NCBI GenBank assembly: GCA_947561585.1
Contig: CANNZV010001636.1
Location: 90,078 to 154,077 of the forward strand
From: Caprella mutica
Taxonomy: Eukaryota > Arthropoda > Malacostraca > Amphipoda > Caprellidae
Length of the DNA: 64,000 nt
Direction: 5' to 3'
The position numbers were made by a program, and so were the translations under genes. Shown one piece after another: positions 1 through 10,000 of this stretch. The notes under the pieces were generated by a model that worked only from the letters and a program-made list of their open reading frames with translations, did not search any database and was not told the origin of the DNA. Every line of letters begins with the position of its first letter. The stretch's first letter is position 1.

Positions 1-31
1 GTATGTTTTTTATCTCTAATTTTTCCCACAG

Positions 32-1269
32 GCTCTGTTGAATCTGCATGGTGTTGCCTCCACTCACAACGATGCACATCTCACCAATTTCCTGGAGGGA
101 GAATTCTTGGAGGAACAAGTAGAAGCTATCAAAGAGTTGGCTGATATGATCACAAAATTGAAGAGAGCTGGACCAACTGGTGAGTCTTTTGACTTTACTT
201 CCCGGTCTTTTGACTTTACTTCCCGGTCTTTTGACTTTACTTCCCGGTCTTTTGACTTTACTTCCCGGTCTTTTGACTTTACTTCCCGGTCTTTTGACTT
301 TACTTCCCGGTCTTTTGACTTTACTTCCCGGTCTTTTGACTTTACTTCCCGGTCTTTTGACTTGACTTCCCGGTCATTTGACTTTACTTCCCGGTCATTT
401 GACTTTACTTCCCAGTCATTTGACTTTACTTCCTGGTCATTTGACTTGACTTCCTGGTCATTTGACTTGACTTCCCGGTCATTTGACTTGACTTCCCGGT
501 CATTTGACTTGACTTCCCGGTCATTTGACTTGACTTCCCGGTCATTTGACTTGACTTCCCGGTCATTTGACTTGACTTCCCGGTCATTTGACTTGACTTC
601 CCGGTCATTTGACTTGACTTCCCGGTCATTTGACTTGACTTGGCAGTCTTCTGAGTTGACTGGGCAGTCTTTTGACTTGACTGGGCAGTCTTTTGACTTG
701 ACTGGGCAGTCTTTTGACTTGACTGGGCAGTCTTTTGACTTGACTGGGCAGTCTTTTGACTTGACTGGGCAGTCTTTTGACTTGACTGGGCAGTCTTTTG
801 ACTTGACTGGGTAGTCTTTTGACTTGACTGGGTAGTCTTTTGACTTGACTGGGTAGTCTTTTGACTTGACTGGGCAGTCTTTTGACTTGATTTAGAAATT
901 CTGTTAACTTTTCTCACATTTCAAATAGTGTTGATATTTTCATCAGTCCGAAGCTTCGAATTATCGGACGATTTCACATTTTCGGTCATTTAGGAATATA
1001 GAATATTCATAATTTAAAAGTTATTTTCTTTGATGTCATTGATACTAGCTAATTAGCTAAATTATTAATATTATTTACTCCTATATGAACGAAGATATGA
1101 AACTGTCCGATAACTCTGGACTTACCCTACTACTCATTTTATTTATATAGTAAATAATAACTCTCTATGATAATAACCGTAACGTGAAATACTCTAAAAT
1201 ATTCATTCCTAATCTAATTTATATCTTTCAGGTCTTGGCGAGTACCTGTTCGACAAAGATCTCCAATAG
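32..1269 (+). CDS. Ferritin heavy-chain-type subunit, last two coding exons (partial)
   Basis: Ferritin subunits form the 24-mer iron-storage shell; heavy-type chains oxidise Fe(II). The exon at 32-179 follows a cccacag acceptor and reads [20 protein letters not shown] then [19 protein letters not shown], the helix C/D region of animal ferritins. Its donor GTGAGT is at 180. The second exon, 1232-1269, follows tctttcag; the split Gly codon joins and it reads [11 protein letters not shown] then TAG, the usual ferritin C-terminus. By human H numbering the ferroxidase Gln141 (EEQVE) and the channel Glu134 are present, but the channel Asp131 position is Asn. Earlier exons, any 5' iron-responsive element and any signal peptide lie off the left edge, so I cannot say whether the protein is cytosolic or secreted. 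The 1052-bp intron holds a 21-bp minisatellite and a MITE. Family call is firm. Confidence 0.92.
180..893 (+). repeat. 21-bp minisatellite starting at the ferritin donor
   Basis: About 34 copies of a 21-bp unit (core TCTTTTGACTTTACTTCCCG) begin directly after the GTGAG of the donor. The unit drifts along the array: TTTACTTCCCG at the left, TTGACTTCCCG in the middle and TTGACTGGGCAG at the right. Because 21 is a multiple of three and the frame has no stop until 812, the ferritin frame stays open through about 210 codons as a heptad SFDFTSR / SFDLTGQ. Confidence 0.95.
949..1128. mobile_element. Family A MITE in ferritin intron
   Basis: Inverted ends: left TCGAATTATCGGACG with CACATTTTCGGTCAT inside it; right AACTGTCCGATAACTC then GGACTTACCC followed by TA. 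Same family as the copy at 7118. The left end is eroded. Confidence 0.75.
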
Positions 1270-1558
1270 TCTCCTCTACAGTGACATCTAAACACCTAAA
1301 GTAATAATCAGAGGCCTCCACTACCTAAAACATTATTCAAACCTATTGCTAGGAAAAATATTAGACGGATTTTATGTTTAGATATTTTATTGCAACACTT
1401 ATTTTTATCTTCTCTTCAGAGAATAGCTTTCCTGATTATTATACTTACTAACTGTTCATTGTTCCATTTCTGTTCATAAATACTCTAATTACACTTTCAA
1501 CGTGACTTCCTTTTTGTTTCTCCTGAGTTTATTCTGTCGTTTAGAAAGGATTTTATAA

Positions 1559-1564
1559 AATAAA
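1559..1564 (+). terminator. Candidate poly(A) signal of ferritin
   Basis: AATAAA lies 290 bases after the ferritin stop codon and is the first canonical hexamer seen downstream on the + strand. A GT-rich stretch (CTTGTGGTAGG) follows within 25 bases. Confidence 0.45.
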
Positions 1565-1567
1565 AAT

Positions 1568-1582
1568 GGCGCCATCTTGTGG
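1568..1582. promoter_or_regulatory. CTCF- or YY1-like site
   Basis: GGCGCCATCTTGTGG resembles the CTCF core (reverse complement of CCASYAGRKGGCGC) and also contains the YY1/Pho core CGCCATCTT. A second GGCGGCCATCTTTG follows at about 1604. It sits just past the ferritin 3' end, where an insulator or a new promoter would be plausible. Motif only. Confidence 0.35.
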
Positions 1583-1794
1583 TAGGATTGAGATTTAGCG
1601 CCTTGGCGGCCATCTTTGTTTTCAACTGGCAATTAGTAGGTACAACTATTGCTGCTTACTGGTTAATTACAGTAGTTACTAAATACTAATGAATGCTCAA
1701 CAATAATTAGTAAATATATTGTCAATAGAATTCAATATGTAATGTAAAACTTTTTAGAAACTACCCTGAACATGTTGCCTTGAATTAATTATCT

Positions 1795-2390
1795 GTTCTA
1801 ATCAAGGTATATTAACTTAACAAGGTATGCTACGCCTTGATACGAATTTTAGACTCCTCTGCGCATAAACAAATACGCACGTACGAACACACGGCCGTGT
1901 GCCCCTGCAATAATAGATACAGCTACTTAATTAGTTATTTGTATATAAGAATTTTTGCCGTGGTTGTTTGTGCTGTGTGCGGATGCAATGAAAAAAGTGT
2001 AATTATTCTGATTAAATTATTTAGGTTTTCTAAAAATGTAGGAATTAGGAAGAAATAGACAGGATAAGAAGAGACAGGATCGACAGCTCTTACATAAACG
2101 TACTTTGAAGAAAAACAATACGTTTTTCCCTATTAAACCTTACTAAAAAATATATGAAAAGTTTTCACAATGCTGAACACAGCCAGTTTAGTCCAAAAAA
2201 CAAGTTGAAAGGCATTTTATTCGAAAAAGAATGAATAACAGACCTTGTTTCTATGTAAAAATAATTATCATGGGGCACACGGCCGCACACCAGCCAGCGT
2301 CTTTCACAACAAAACTGTAATCATCTTGATATGAACCTGCGCAATACTCTACCTTGTAGTTAATATACCTTGGTTCTAATATACATGGTA
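1795..2390. mobile_element. Possible inverted-repeat element
   Basis: Outer arms CAAGGTATATTAACTT (about 1803) and AGTTAATATACCTTGG (about 2358) are inverted copies. Inner arms CACACGGCCGTGTGCCCC (about 1888) and GGGGCACACGGCCGCACAC (about 2272) also pair. There is no transposase ORF inside. Probably an old non-autonomous DNA transposon. Confidence 0.5.
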
Positions 2391-3194
2391 CAGCAGCGCC
2401 ATTTGTTTTCAACGGCGGGATTGGAAACTGCATTGATATAAATAAAACTTAATTCTAAGAGATGCTAAAAGTGAATTAATTCTCATACGTATGTGATTGT
2501 TGAATACAGGCAAAATACTTCAAAGTTTTTAAAACTTATTCAAAGAGATATATCAAATGAATGAGTTTTATACAATTGATAGGGTGGCGCAAAATAAAGG
2601 AATCCCATTTTCTAGTATATTTTACAAACTATTAAAGCTAGAAATTTTCTAAAAGCATCATTTATTTCATCTACTTTTCTTGCATCTATTTTGAAATATT
2701 TGGGAAAGTTAGGACAGAAATTAAACATCCTGCAGCGAATCAAAAACGGAAATAAAAAGGGCTTACGCGAGGACGAAATATACGAAAAATATTACATTAG
2801 GTATAATTCATTCCATATGGATGTAAAACCAATAAATTATAATATTTTTTGTAACAAATAAAAGACAAAATTAATATTTGATAATTTATCTTGGATATGA
2901 AATTGATATCTTTAATAAAATCAGTTTGCCCTTAATTTTTATCTCCTATTCGAAACCCTCAAAATGTAGCTTTCAAAAGAACAGAGTTTTTGTTGTGACA
3001 AGTTATTTAAACACTGAAAGCTTTAAACAGGTCCATCCTCATTTTGAACATAGCTCTCAGGGAAGATTTTCACCAACTATAAAACCATTTTGATTTATTC
3101 AGTAAGTTCAGAACTGAAGAAATAACTTTATTTTGAACAAAAAGCGATTATGTCGCTAGAGAACAGAACGAACACATGAAAACATTAATGTTAT

Positions 3195-3435
3195 TCATGA
3201 ACTATTTATTGAGAATCCAAACATATTAATCAGAAGGAATGGATTAGATATCACTAAAGACACTTTTCACAGAATTGTTAAACACGATGTGAAGTGTCAT
3301 CCTTTCAAGACGTAGGTAAGGCTCGAACTATTAGAACTGATTTACCGCAGTCTAAATTTTTCAAGATGGTTTCTGCAAAGAAATGCTCGTTTTGGAGAAG
3401 ATATCGTGATTAGTGATGAAGAAGTATTTCCATGA
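3195..3435 (+). pseudogene. Tc1/mariner-type transposase relic
   Basis: A continuous frame with two stops reads HELFIENPNILIRRNGLDIT, then FHRIVKHDVKCHPFKT, stop, and FSRWFLQRNARFGEDIVISD followed by EEVF. This matches the end of the helix-turn-helix region and the first catalytic Asp block (SDE.xF) of IS630/Tc1/mariner transposases. The element may start near 2580 (GGTGGCGCAAAATAAAGG). In-frame stops show it is dead. Confidence 0.65.
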
Positions 3436-3834
3436 ATGAAAGAATCGATAAACCAAAAGTTAATTGTATTTAAAATAGCATTTTTTAATTTTTACTACTA
3501 CCATATGGAAATAAATTATAACTATTGTGAAGTCTTTTTGTGTTTTTCGTCCTCGCGCAAGCTCTTTTTATTTATATTTTTTCAATTCGATGCAGGATGT
3601 ATAATTTTGGTCGTAAAGTTTAATGGATTTTCATGAAAATGCAAAAAAACTATACGATGCACTGTATAGAAAAGTTATTTATTAAAGTTTCAATAATGAA
3701 TAAAAAGAAGGCTGTCGTTAACTAGGAAGCTGGTACTCTTCCAGCTTCCTAGATAATGACAGGGCTGCCATTATCTAGGAATTTACTGAAATTTTTTTTT
3801 TACATATATATATATCTCGTTATTTTCATAGTCA

Positions 3835-3910
3835 TTATGAGGGTTGTGACGATATGCTGTATGACTCATGACTAGGGTTGTGACGATATGCTGTATGACT
3901 CATGACTAGG
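3835..3910 (+). repeat. 34-bp direct repeat, about 2 copies
   Basis: GGGTTGTGACGATATGCTG and then TATGACTCATGACTA are repeated head to tail just left of the MITE at 3907. The unit is the outer end of that MITE plus its flank, so the MITE terminus has been tandemly copied. Confidence 0.8.
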
Positions 3911-4085
3911 GTTGTGACAATATGCGTTTAAAATCACAGATCTTAGGAATATCATAGACGAAACAAATTATCATGGTATCGAATACTATATACTGCTGAT
4001 TTAGAACTATTCAATACTCTTTAATTCTCTCCGTCTGTAATATTTTTCGGATCTATGATTTTAAACGCATATTGTCACAACCCTA
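3907..4085. mobile_element. Palindromic MITE, TAGGGTTGTGAC family
   Basis: The left end TAGGGTTGTGACAATATGCG then TTTAAAATCA is matched inverted by the right end TGATTTTAAACGCATATTG then TCACAACCCTA. About 180 bp, no ORF. A diverged second copy is at 53061-53239. Confidence 0.8.
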
Positions 4086-4089
4086 CAGT

Positions 4090-5388
4090 CATGAGTGTAA
4101 TTTTTTTAGTGATATGCAGCATAATAAATGAGGATCACTGCATACAATATGCAAAAGGCCACTGGCTTACAAGCTGAACGTAAATGCATATTATAGGCCT
4201 GAAATAATTCAATATAGTGTGCATAATATACGCTCAAAGTTAGTAAGGGAATATAGAATATAGTTAATCTGTTAATGGATAGTTGAATTCCGTTCATTAG
4301 ATTAGTCATGACTCTAAAATAATTCACCATCTTGTTAGAGTGATTAGACAGTTCCATGTTCAAATTGACCAGTTGAGCATATTTGCTGGTTGTCAGATAT
4401 GCACACGTGTGCATTTTATGCTCTTGAAATGCATGCCGAGTGCATTCATCCAATATGTTACATTCCTAGTTATTTTTTTTATTACTGAAACTGACCAATA
4501 AATCACAAGTTCATGACTTACAGCAAATTAATTATTAGTATTTAATTTAAATCAAGAAAGCACTCATATGCATGGATTGTATGTCAGAAATATTCACCAC
4601 ATAAAATTATTACACAATAAGTTTAAGACAAACAATTTTACAACATGATGAATGTTTTCAAACTCTCGTTTATAGTGTTTGACAACATTGAAGTGGAATG
4701 TTTTCTTAACCAGTTTGATTGTTTAGTTAGTAACTGCTGCTAGATATTGTGAAATTCTTAAGCTCATACTTGATGATTAAAACTAAAGAATGGAGTAACA
4801 TTTTATTTTCAAATTAGCAGTAGGTAATCCGATTTTAAGAATATTTTAAATAATAAACGATATTTACCATTACAATTATGAATGTAGATATGTAAATGTT
4901 CTTTGTGTAACGTTTATGGTGATGTTAGTAAAATTAGGTAATGAGGTGAAATTAGGTTGATAGAATTTTTATTCAATTTTAATTATTGCGATATAAATCA
5001 TAAGAGCCGTAAGATGCAATAAATTATTACCTATTTAATATTCATACAGCTCGAAGATTAGGAGAGAACCCCTCTTAATCTTATATGGCCCCACTATAAC
5101 TCCTTCTATGGGACATATTGAGACATTTGTTGAATCCCTGTAACACCACAAACGGAAGAGTTAATGTATCAAAATAGGACCACACCTCTAGCAGTTACTC
5201 CCGAAAAGCACTTTAGCTAACTAACATTGGGTCACGCATGTACTGTCGCTGTAAGAAATACTCTTACTTTTCTTCGTACGAATAGCATTGTGAGATGCAT
5301 TGGTTAATTGTCTGTAATGCTAAGAATCATGATGTTGGTTCAATGTTGTGTCAGTGTTGGTTGGTGACAGGTGTGCTATTTTGGTTCA
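4090..5388. other. Intergenic stretch, no gene seen
   Basis: AT-rich unique sequence without a supported exon. A single degenerate copy of the GGCCATAGAAG motif in inverted form (CTCTTAATCTTATATGGCC) lies near 5071. I see no tRNA-like or rRNA-like sequence. Confidence 0.4.
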
Positions 5389-5389
5389 G

Positions 5390-6032
5390 TTCCCTCCACT
5401 CTAAATTTTATTTCTCTATTTAATAGAACTAAGGTAACTGGTTATAAAACTGCAAACCATTTCAAATTTGGTTCTATTTTCATTATAATATTTAATTTAA
5501 AGGTCCCCTCCACCCTAAATTAAAATTTTTGTGTTAATGTTTTAAATTTGTAGAGCTAAGGTTATACAACATATCACAGTTAACAGAAAAGAAATTAATC
5601 AAGTATTCACTACGTAATTAATTATAAAAGAAATATTCACACTCAACTTCACTGTCCGACATTTCTATTAGATTCAATAGAAGAACAAGAAAGAGTTCCG
5701 AACTCTATCTAAATTTTTTGTATATTTAATGGTTATTTTAGGTACCTAATGTTTTTTTAGGGTTATTCTATTTAGGTAACGATATGTATAGGTAGCCATT
5801 TATAATATATCTATCAGCTTTATTAAGGTTTTGAATAATTCCAAAGTATCTTACACTTTTTCTTTCTCTAGACAGCTTAGAAAGTCGGAGTGTAGGGAAA
5901 ATCCCACCCTTATAATTTAAATTAAATATTATAATAAAAATATAGAACCAAATTAGAAATGGTTTGCAGTTTTGTAATCAGTAACTTTAGTTCTAATGAA
6001 TAGAGAAATAAAAAAATGGAGTGGAGGGGACC
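5390..6032. mobile_element. Element with about 110-bp inverted arms
   Basis: The left arm (about 5390-5500; includes ACTGCAAACCATTTC and TTGGTTCTATTTTCATTATA) pairs with the right arm (about 5910-6032; includes GAAATGGTTTGCAGTTTTG and ATAGAACCAAATTAG). Both outer ends carry CCCTCCAC/GTGGAGGG. The roughly 400-bp interior has no transposase ORF. Likely a non-autonomous DNA transposon. Confidence 0.65.
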
Positions 6033-6049
6033 TTTAATATATTAAATGA

Positions 6050-6515
6050 AGAGATTGGATTCTGTACGAAAAGGACACATATTACCGGATAATATCTTAT
6101 ATTTATATATTACGTGTAACCGAATAATATATTCCGTATTACCGTGCATTTTATTCCGGTACTGTTACGATTCCCGTACACCACTCAATGGTTTAATACG
6201 TGATAAAAACTACCTACTTCTTCATAATTAAGATAATTTGTTATAAATAAATGTGCGAAATTTCATAACAGTCAGACTAACATAACCCTATGTGAAGAAT
6301 AAGATAAATTATAGATAGGTTTGTATTTTAAAATCCAGTACTCTGATTTCTGATTACAACCAAAAATTTATCAAATTGGTAAAAAAATGGACATGTCTGT
6401 TGTTTAATAACTTATTTCTTTTATATTATCTGCAAATAAACTCAGTGTTTGAACAATCAATTCAGAAGTATAGCACCGTAAAGTTTGACGGCACGTGATA
6501 CTCTAGTTGATAGGT
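6050..6515. other. Intergenic stretch, nothing recognised
   Basis: AT-rich unique sequence. The short ORF at 6046-6231 has no recognisable similarity and no splice context. Confidence 0.3.
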
Positions 6516-6519
6516 AATA

Positions 6520-6722
6520 CAGTGGAACTCCTGAGTTATGAATATATAGGTTCATACATAACTCAGAACCACTTCATATCTCGGGTGCACTAGATAGTTT
6601 TCTATGATTGAAATCATAGAAAACTATGGTCGTTGAGAGAAAACTAGGACGAAATTCTTGACGTATAATTCGTTTTCTATAATTTAAACATAGAAAACAC
6701 TTCATAACTCAGGAATTTTTTT
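6520..6722. mobile_element. Pogo-like MITE
   Basis: The left end CAGTGGAACTCCTGAGTTAT then GAA is inverted at the right end as TTCATAACTCAGGAATTTTT. CAGTnGAACtCC is the pogo/Tigger style of terminus. An inner palindrome ATAGTTTTCTATGATT / AATCATAGAAAACTAT sits near 6593. It lies directly left of the array that precedes the CIB start codon. Confidence 0.6.
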
Positions 6723-6734
6723 GTAATATTTACT

Positions 6735-6980
6735 TTTTAGGGTTATAGACTATTTAAGACTATTTTAGACTATTTAAGACTACTTAAGACTATTTTAGAC
6801 TATTTAAGACTATTTTAGACTATTTAAGACTACTTAAGACTATTTTAGACTATTTAAGAATACTTAAGATTATTTTAGACTATTTAAGACTACTTAAGAC
6901 TATTTTAGACTATTTAAGACTACTTAAGACTATTTAAGACTATTTTAGACTATTTAAGACTACTTAAGACTATTACTATT
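6735..6980 (+). repeat. 10/20-bp minisatellite upstream of CIB start codon
   Basis: About 25 copies of a 10-bp unit with variants ACTATTTAAG, ACTACTTAAG and ACTATTTTAG, ordered mostly as pairs. The array ends about 20 bases before the ATG at 7001, so it occupies the position of the 5' UTR or proximal promoter. Confidence 0.92.
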
Positions 6981-7000
6981 AGTCTTAAATAGTCCCCAAA

Positions 7001-10000
7001 ATGGGTAATAAAGTTGCAGCCTTCACCGAGGACCAAATAGAGGAATACCAGGTAAAATCAGCTCTATGCCATTGCCATGAATGTTGTTATTGAGGAGTAT
7101 TTGGCGCTATTTGATTAGGGTAAGTTCCGAGTTATCGAATGGTCCATATTGTCGATTACAAAAAAATAAGTAAATAATTAGGCATTTTAACGCGTTATTT
7201 TAATGGATACCAATCCAAGTAACGAGTTAATTATCTATTTTATATACTTTTTCTTATATGAACGGAAATGTGGAACCGTCCGATAACTCGAAACTTACCC
7301 TATACCCTAAAATAAAATTATGGTTGGGCCATAGAAGATTAACTGCATGTGACCCCTCTTAATCTTCTATGGCCCCACCTTAATTTTTGTCATTGGGAAT
7401 AGCTAACTAATTAATGAATGTACTTAAAATAAATGATTGTGACAATAATAGTGTGCATGATACTAATTCAAATAGATAAATAATGAAAGAATAAATAAAA
7501 ATTTAATTCCTTAATATTTAATGAGAGAAATGTTTGAAATGATTTCTATTTTCCTCAGATATGCACTTACCTCAGCAGAAAAAATATACTAAGGTAAATA
7601 TGAGGTAAAAAGGTGAATATAAGGTAAAAAGGTGAATAAAAGGTAAAAAGGTGAATAAAAGGTAAAAAGGTGAATAAAAGGTAAAAAGGTGAATAAAAGG
7701 TAAAAAGGTGAATAAAAGGTAAAATGGCGAATAAAAGGTAAAAAGGTGAATAAAAGGTGAAAAGGTGAATAAAAGGTAGAATGGTGAATATAAGGTAAAA
7801 AGGTGAATATAAGGTAAAAAGGTGAATAAAAGGTAAAAAGGTGATTAAAAGGTAAAAAGGTGATTAAAAGGTAAAAAGGTGATTAAAAGGTAAAAAGGTG
7901 ATTAAAAGGTAAAAAGGTGAATAAAAGGTAAAAAGGTGAATAAAAGGTAAAAAGGTGAATAAAAGGTAAAAAGGTGAATATATGGTAAAAAGGTGAATAA
8001 AAGGTAAAAAGGTGAATAAAAGGTAAAAAGGTGAATAAAAGGTAAAAAGGTGAATATATGGTAAAAAGGTGAATAAAGGGTAAATATAATTAGGTAAATC
8101 AATATTATAAATAAAAGAAAACCTAATAATACGCTTGGCAAGCAGCTGATAGCATGGATAGGAAAATATTCTGATATCAGTTCAATAAATAGTTTCAATA
8201 ACTAAATTAAACATTATTTTATTCAGTTGAAAATATTGGATAATAATTATTACATAAATTGAACTACCATCAAAGTCAATAAAATTGATATTTAAAATGT
8301 CATCATTAGTACAAACATCTTTCTAGACTTTAATACTGAAAATAAATTTTACTTTTAGAGTATAGTAACTATACTTTATAGTATAGAGTATAGCAACTAT
8401 ACTTTATAGTATAGAGTATAGTAACTATACTTTATAGTATAGAGTATAGTAACTATACTTTATAGTATAGAGTATAGTAACTATACATTATAGTATAGAG
8501 TATAGAAACTATACTTTATAGTATAGAGTATAGCAACTATACTTTATAGTATAGAGTATAGTAACTATACTTTATAGTATAGAGTATAGTAACTATACAT
8601 TATAGTATAGAGTATAGAAACTATACTTTATAGTATAGAGTATAGCAACTATACTTTATAGTATAGAGTATAGTAACTATACTTTATAGTATAGAGTATA
8701 GTAACTATACTTTATAGTATAGAGTATAGTAACTATACATTATAGTATAGAGTATAGAAACTATACTTTATAGTGTAGAGTATAGTAACTATACTTTATA
8801 GTGTAGAGTATAGCAACTATACTTTATAGTGTAGAGTATAGTAACTATACTTTATAGTGTAGAGTATAGTTACTATACTTTATAGTGTAGAGTATAGTAA
8901 CTATACTTTATAGTGTAGAGTATAGTAACTATACTTTATAGTATAGAGTATAGTAACTATACATTATAGTGTAGAGTATAGTAACTATACTTCATAGTAT
9001 AGAGTATAGTAGTAACTATACTTCATAGTATAGAGTATAGTAGTAACTATACTTTATAGTATAGAGTATAGTAGTAACTATACTTATAGTACCTATAGTT
9101 AGAGTAAGTAACTAAAACCGAATATTTTTTTCAATCCGAATAATCCTCCTTTTCATAAATATATTTTTTTTCCCCCAAACCAAATAAAATAAAATAATTT
9201 ATTTTTCCAGCAGCTAACGAGAAGATAACGAACTTTTATTGTGAAAACATTCTTTGAAACAACGAATTTACTAACTCTCACAAAAAATAAAATGTTTGTA
9301 TTTATTAATTTCCAACAATAAATGTTTCTATTTTTTGAGCCAGAGTGTTACCAGATAGGTTCAAATTCTTTACTTCATTTTAGAAGGAATATTTGTTTTC
9401 TTCCATGTAATCTAATTTGTTGATTGCAAACAGTGTGCAACAATTAACATTTGTAAAAAAATGAAATAAAATCACTGAATAAGAAATTTAAATAAATTAA
9501 ATTTATACCAACAGGACTTCCATAAATAAAATTAAAAAATATTTATAACAATGTATATATTATTTCGGGCCACAGTTTCGGGCAAGATCCGAATTACCGG
9601 ACTTTTCTACATTTTCGATATCATTAAAAATATATAATAATTATTATTTAAGGTTTACTATTATTTAACAGTCCGATAATTCAGTATTTACCCCCACCTT
9701 CTACCCCTCTGGTTCAGGGCCCACAGGGTGTTCAGGCGGGTGACAGAAGGAAGGGCCCCGGAAGTTATGACCCGTAATGCATCAGCTACCATAACAGCAC
9801 CTTACGGGGCACTGGACACCATGGGGGCAATAAAGGTGAATAAGGTGAATGGTGAATGGTAAGGTGAATGGTGAATGGTTAGGTGAATGGTAAGGTCAAT
9901 GGTAAGGTCAATGGTGAATGGTGAATGGTAAGGTCAATGGTGAATGGTAAGGTCAATGGTAAGGACAATGATAAGGTGAATGGTAAGGACAATGATAAGG

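Noticed and set aside
426..917. Minus-strand ORF of 163 codons (QKTAQSS repeats)
   Set aside because: It is the antisense reading of the 21-bp minisatellite; a 21-bp unit without stops is open by arithmetic.
7052..7118. Search for an iron-responsive element or other known riboregulator near either gene
   Set aside because: The ferritin 5' UTR is off-window, and no CAGTGN stem-loop of IRE form was seen near the genes.
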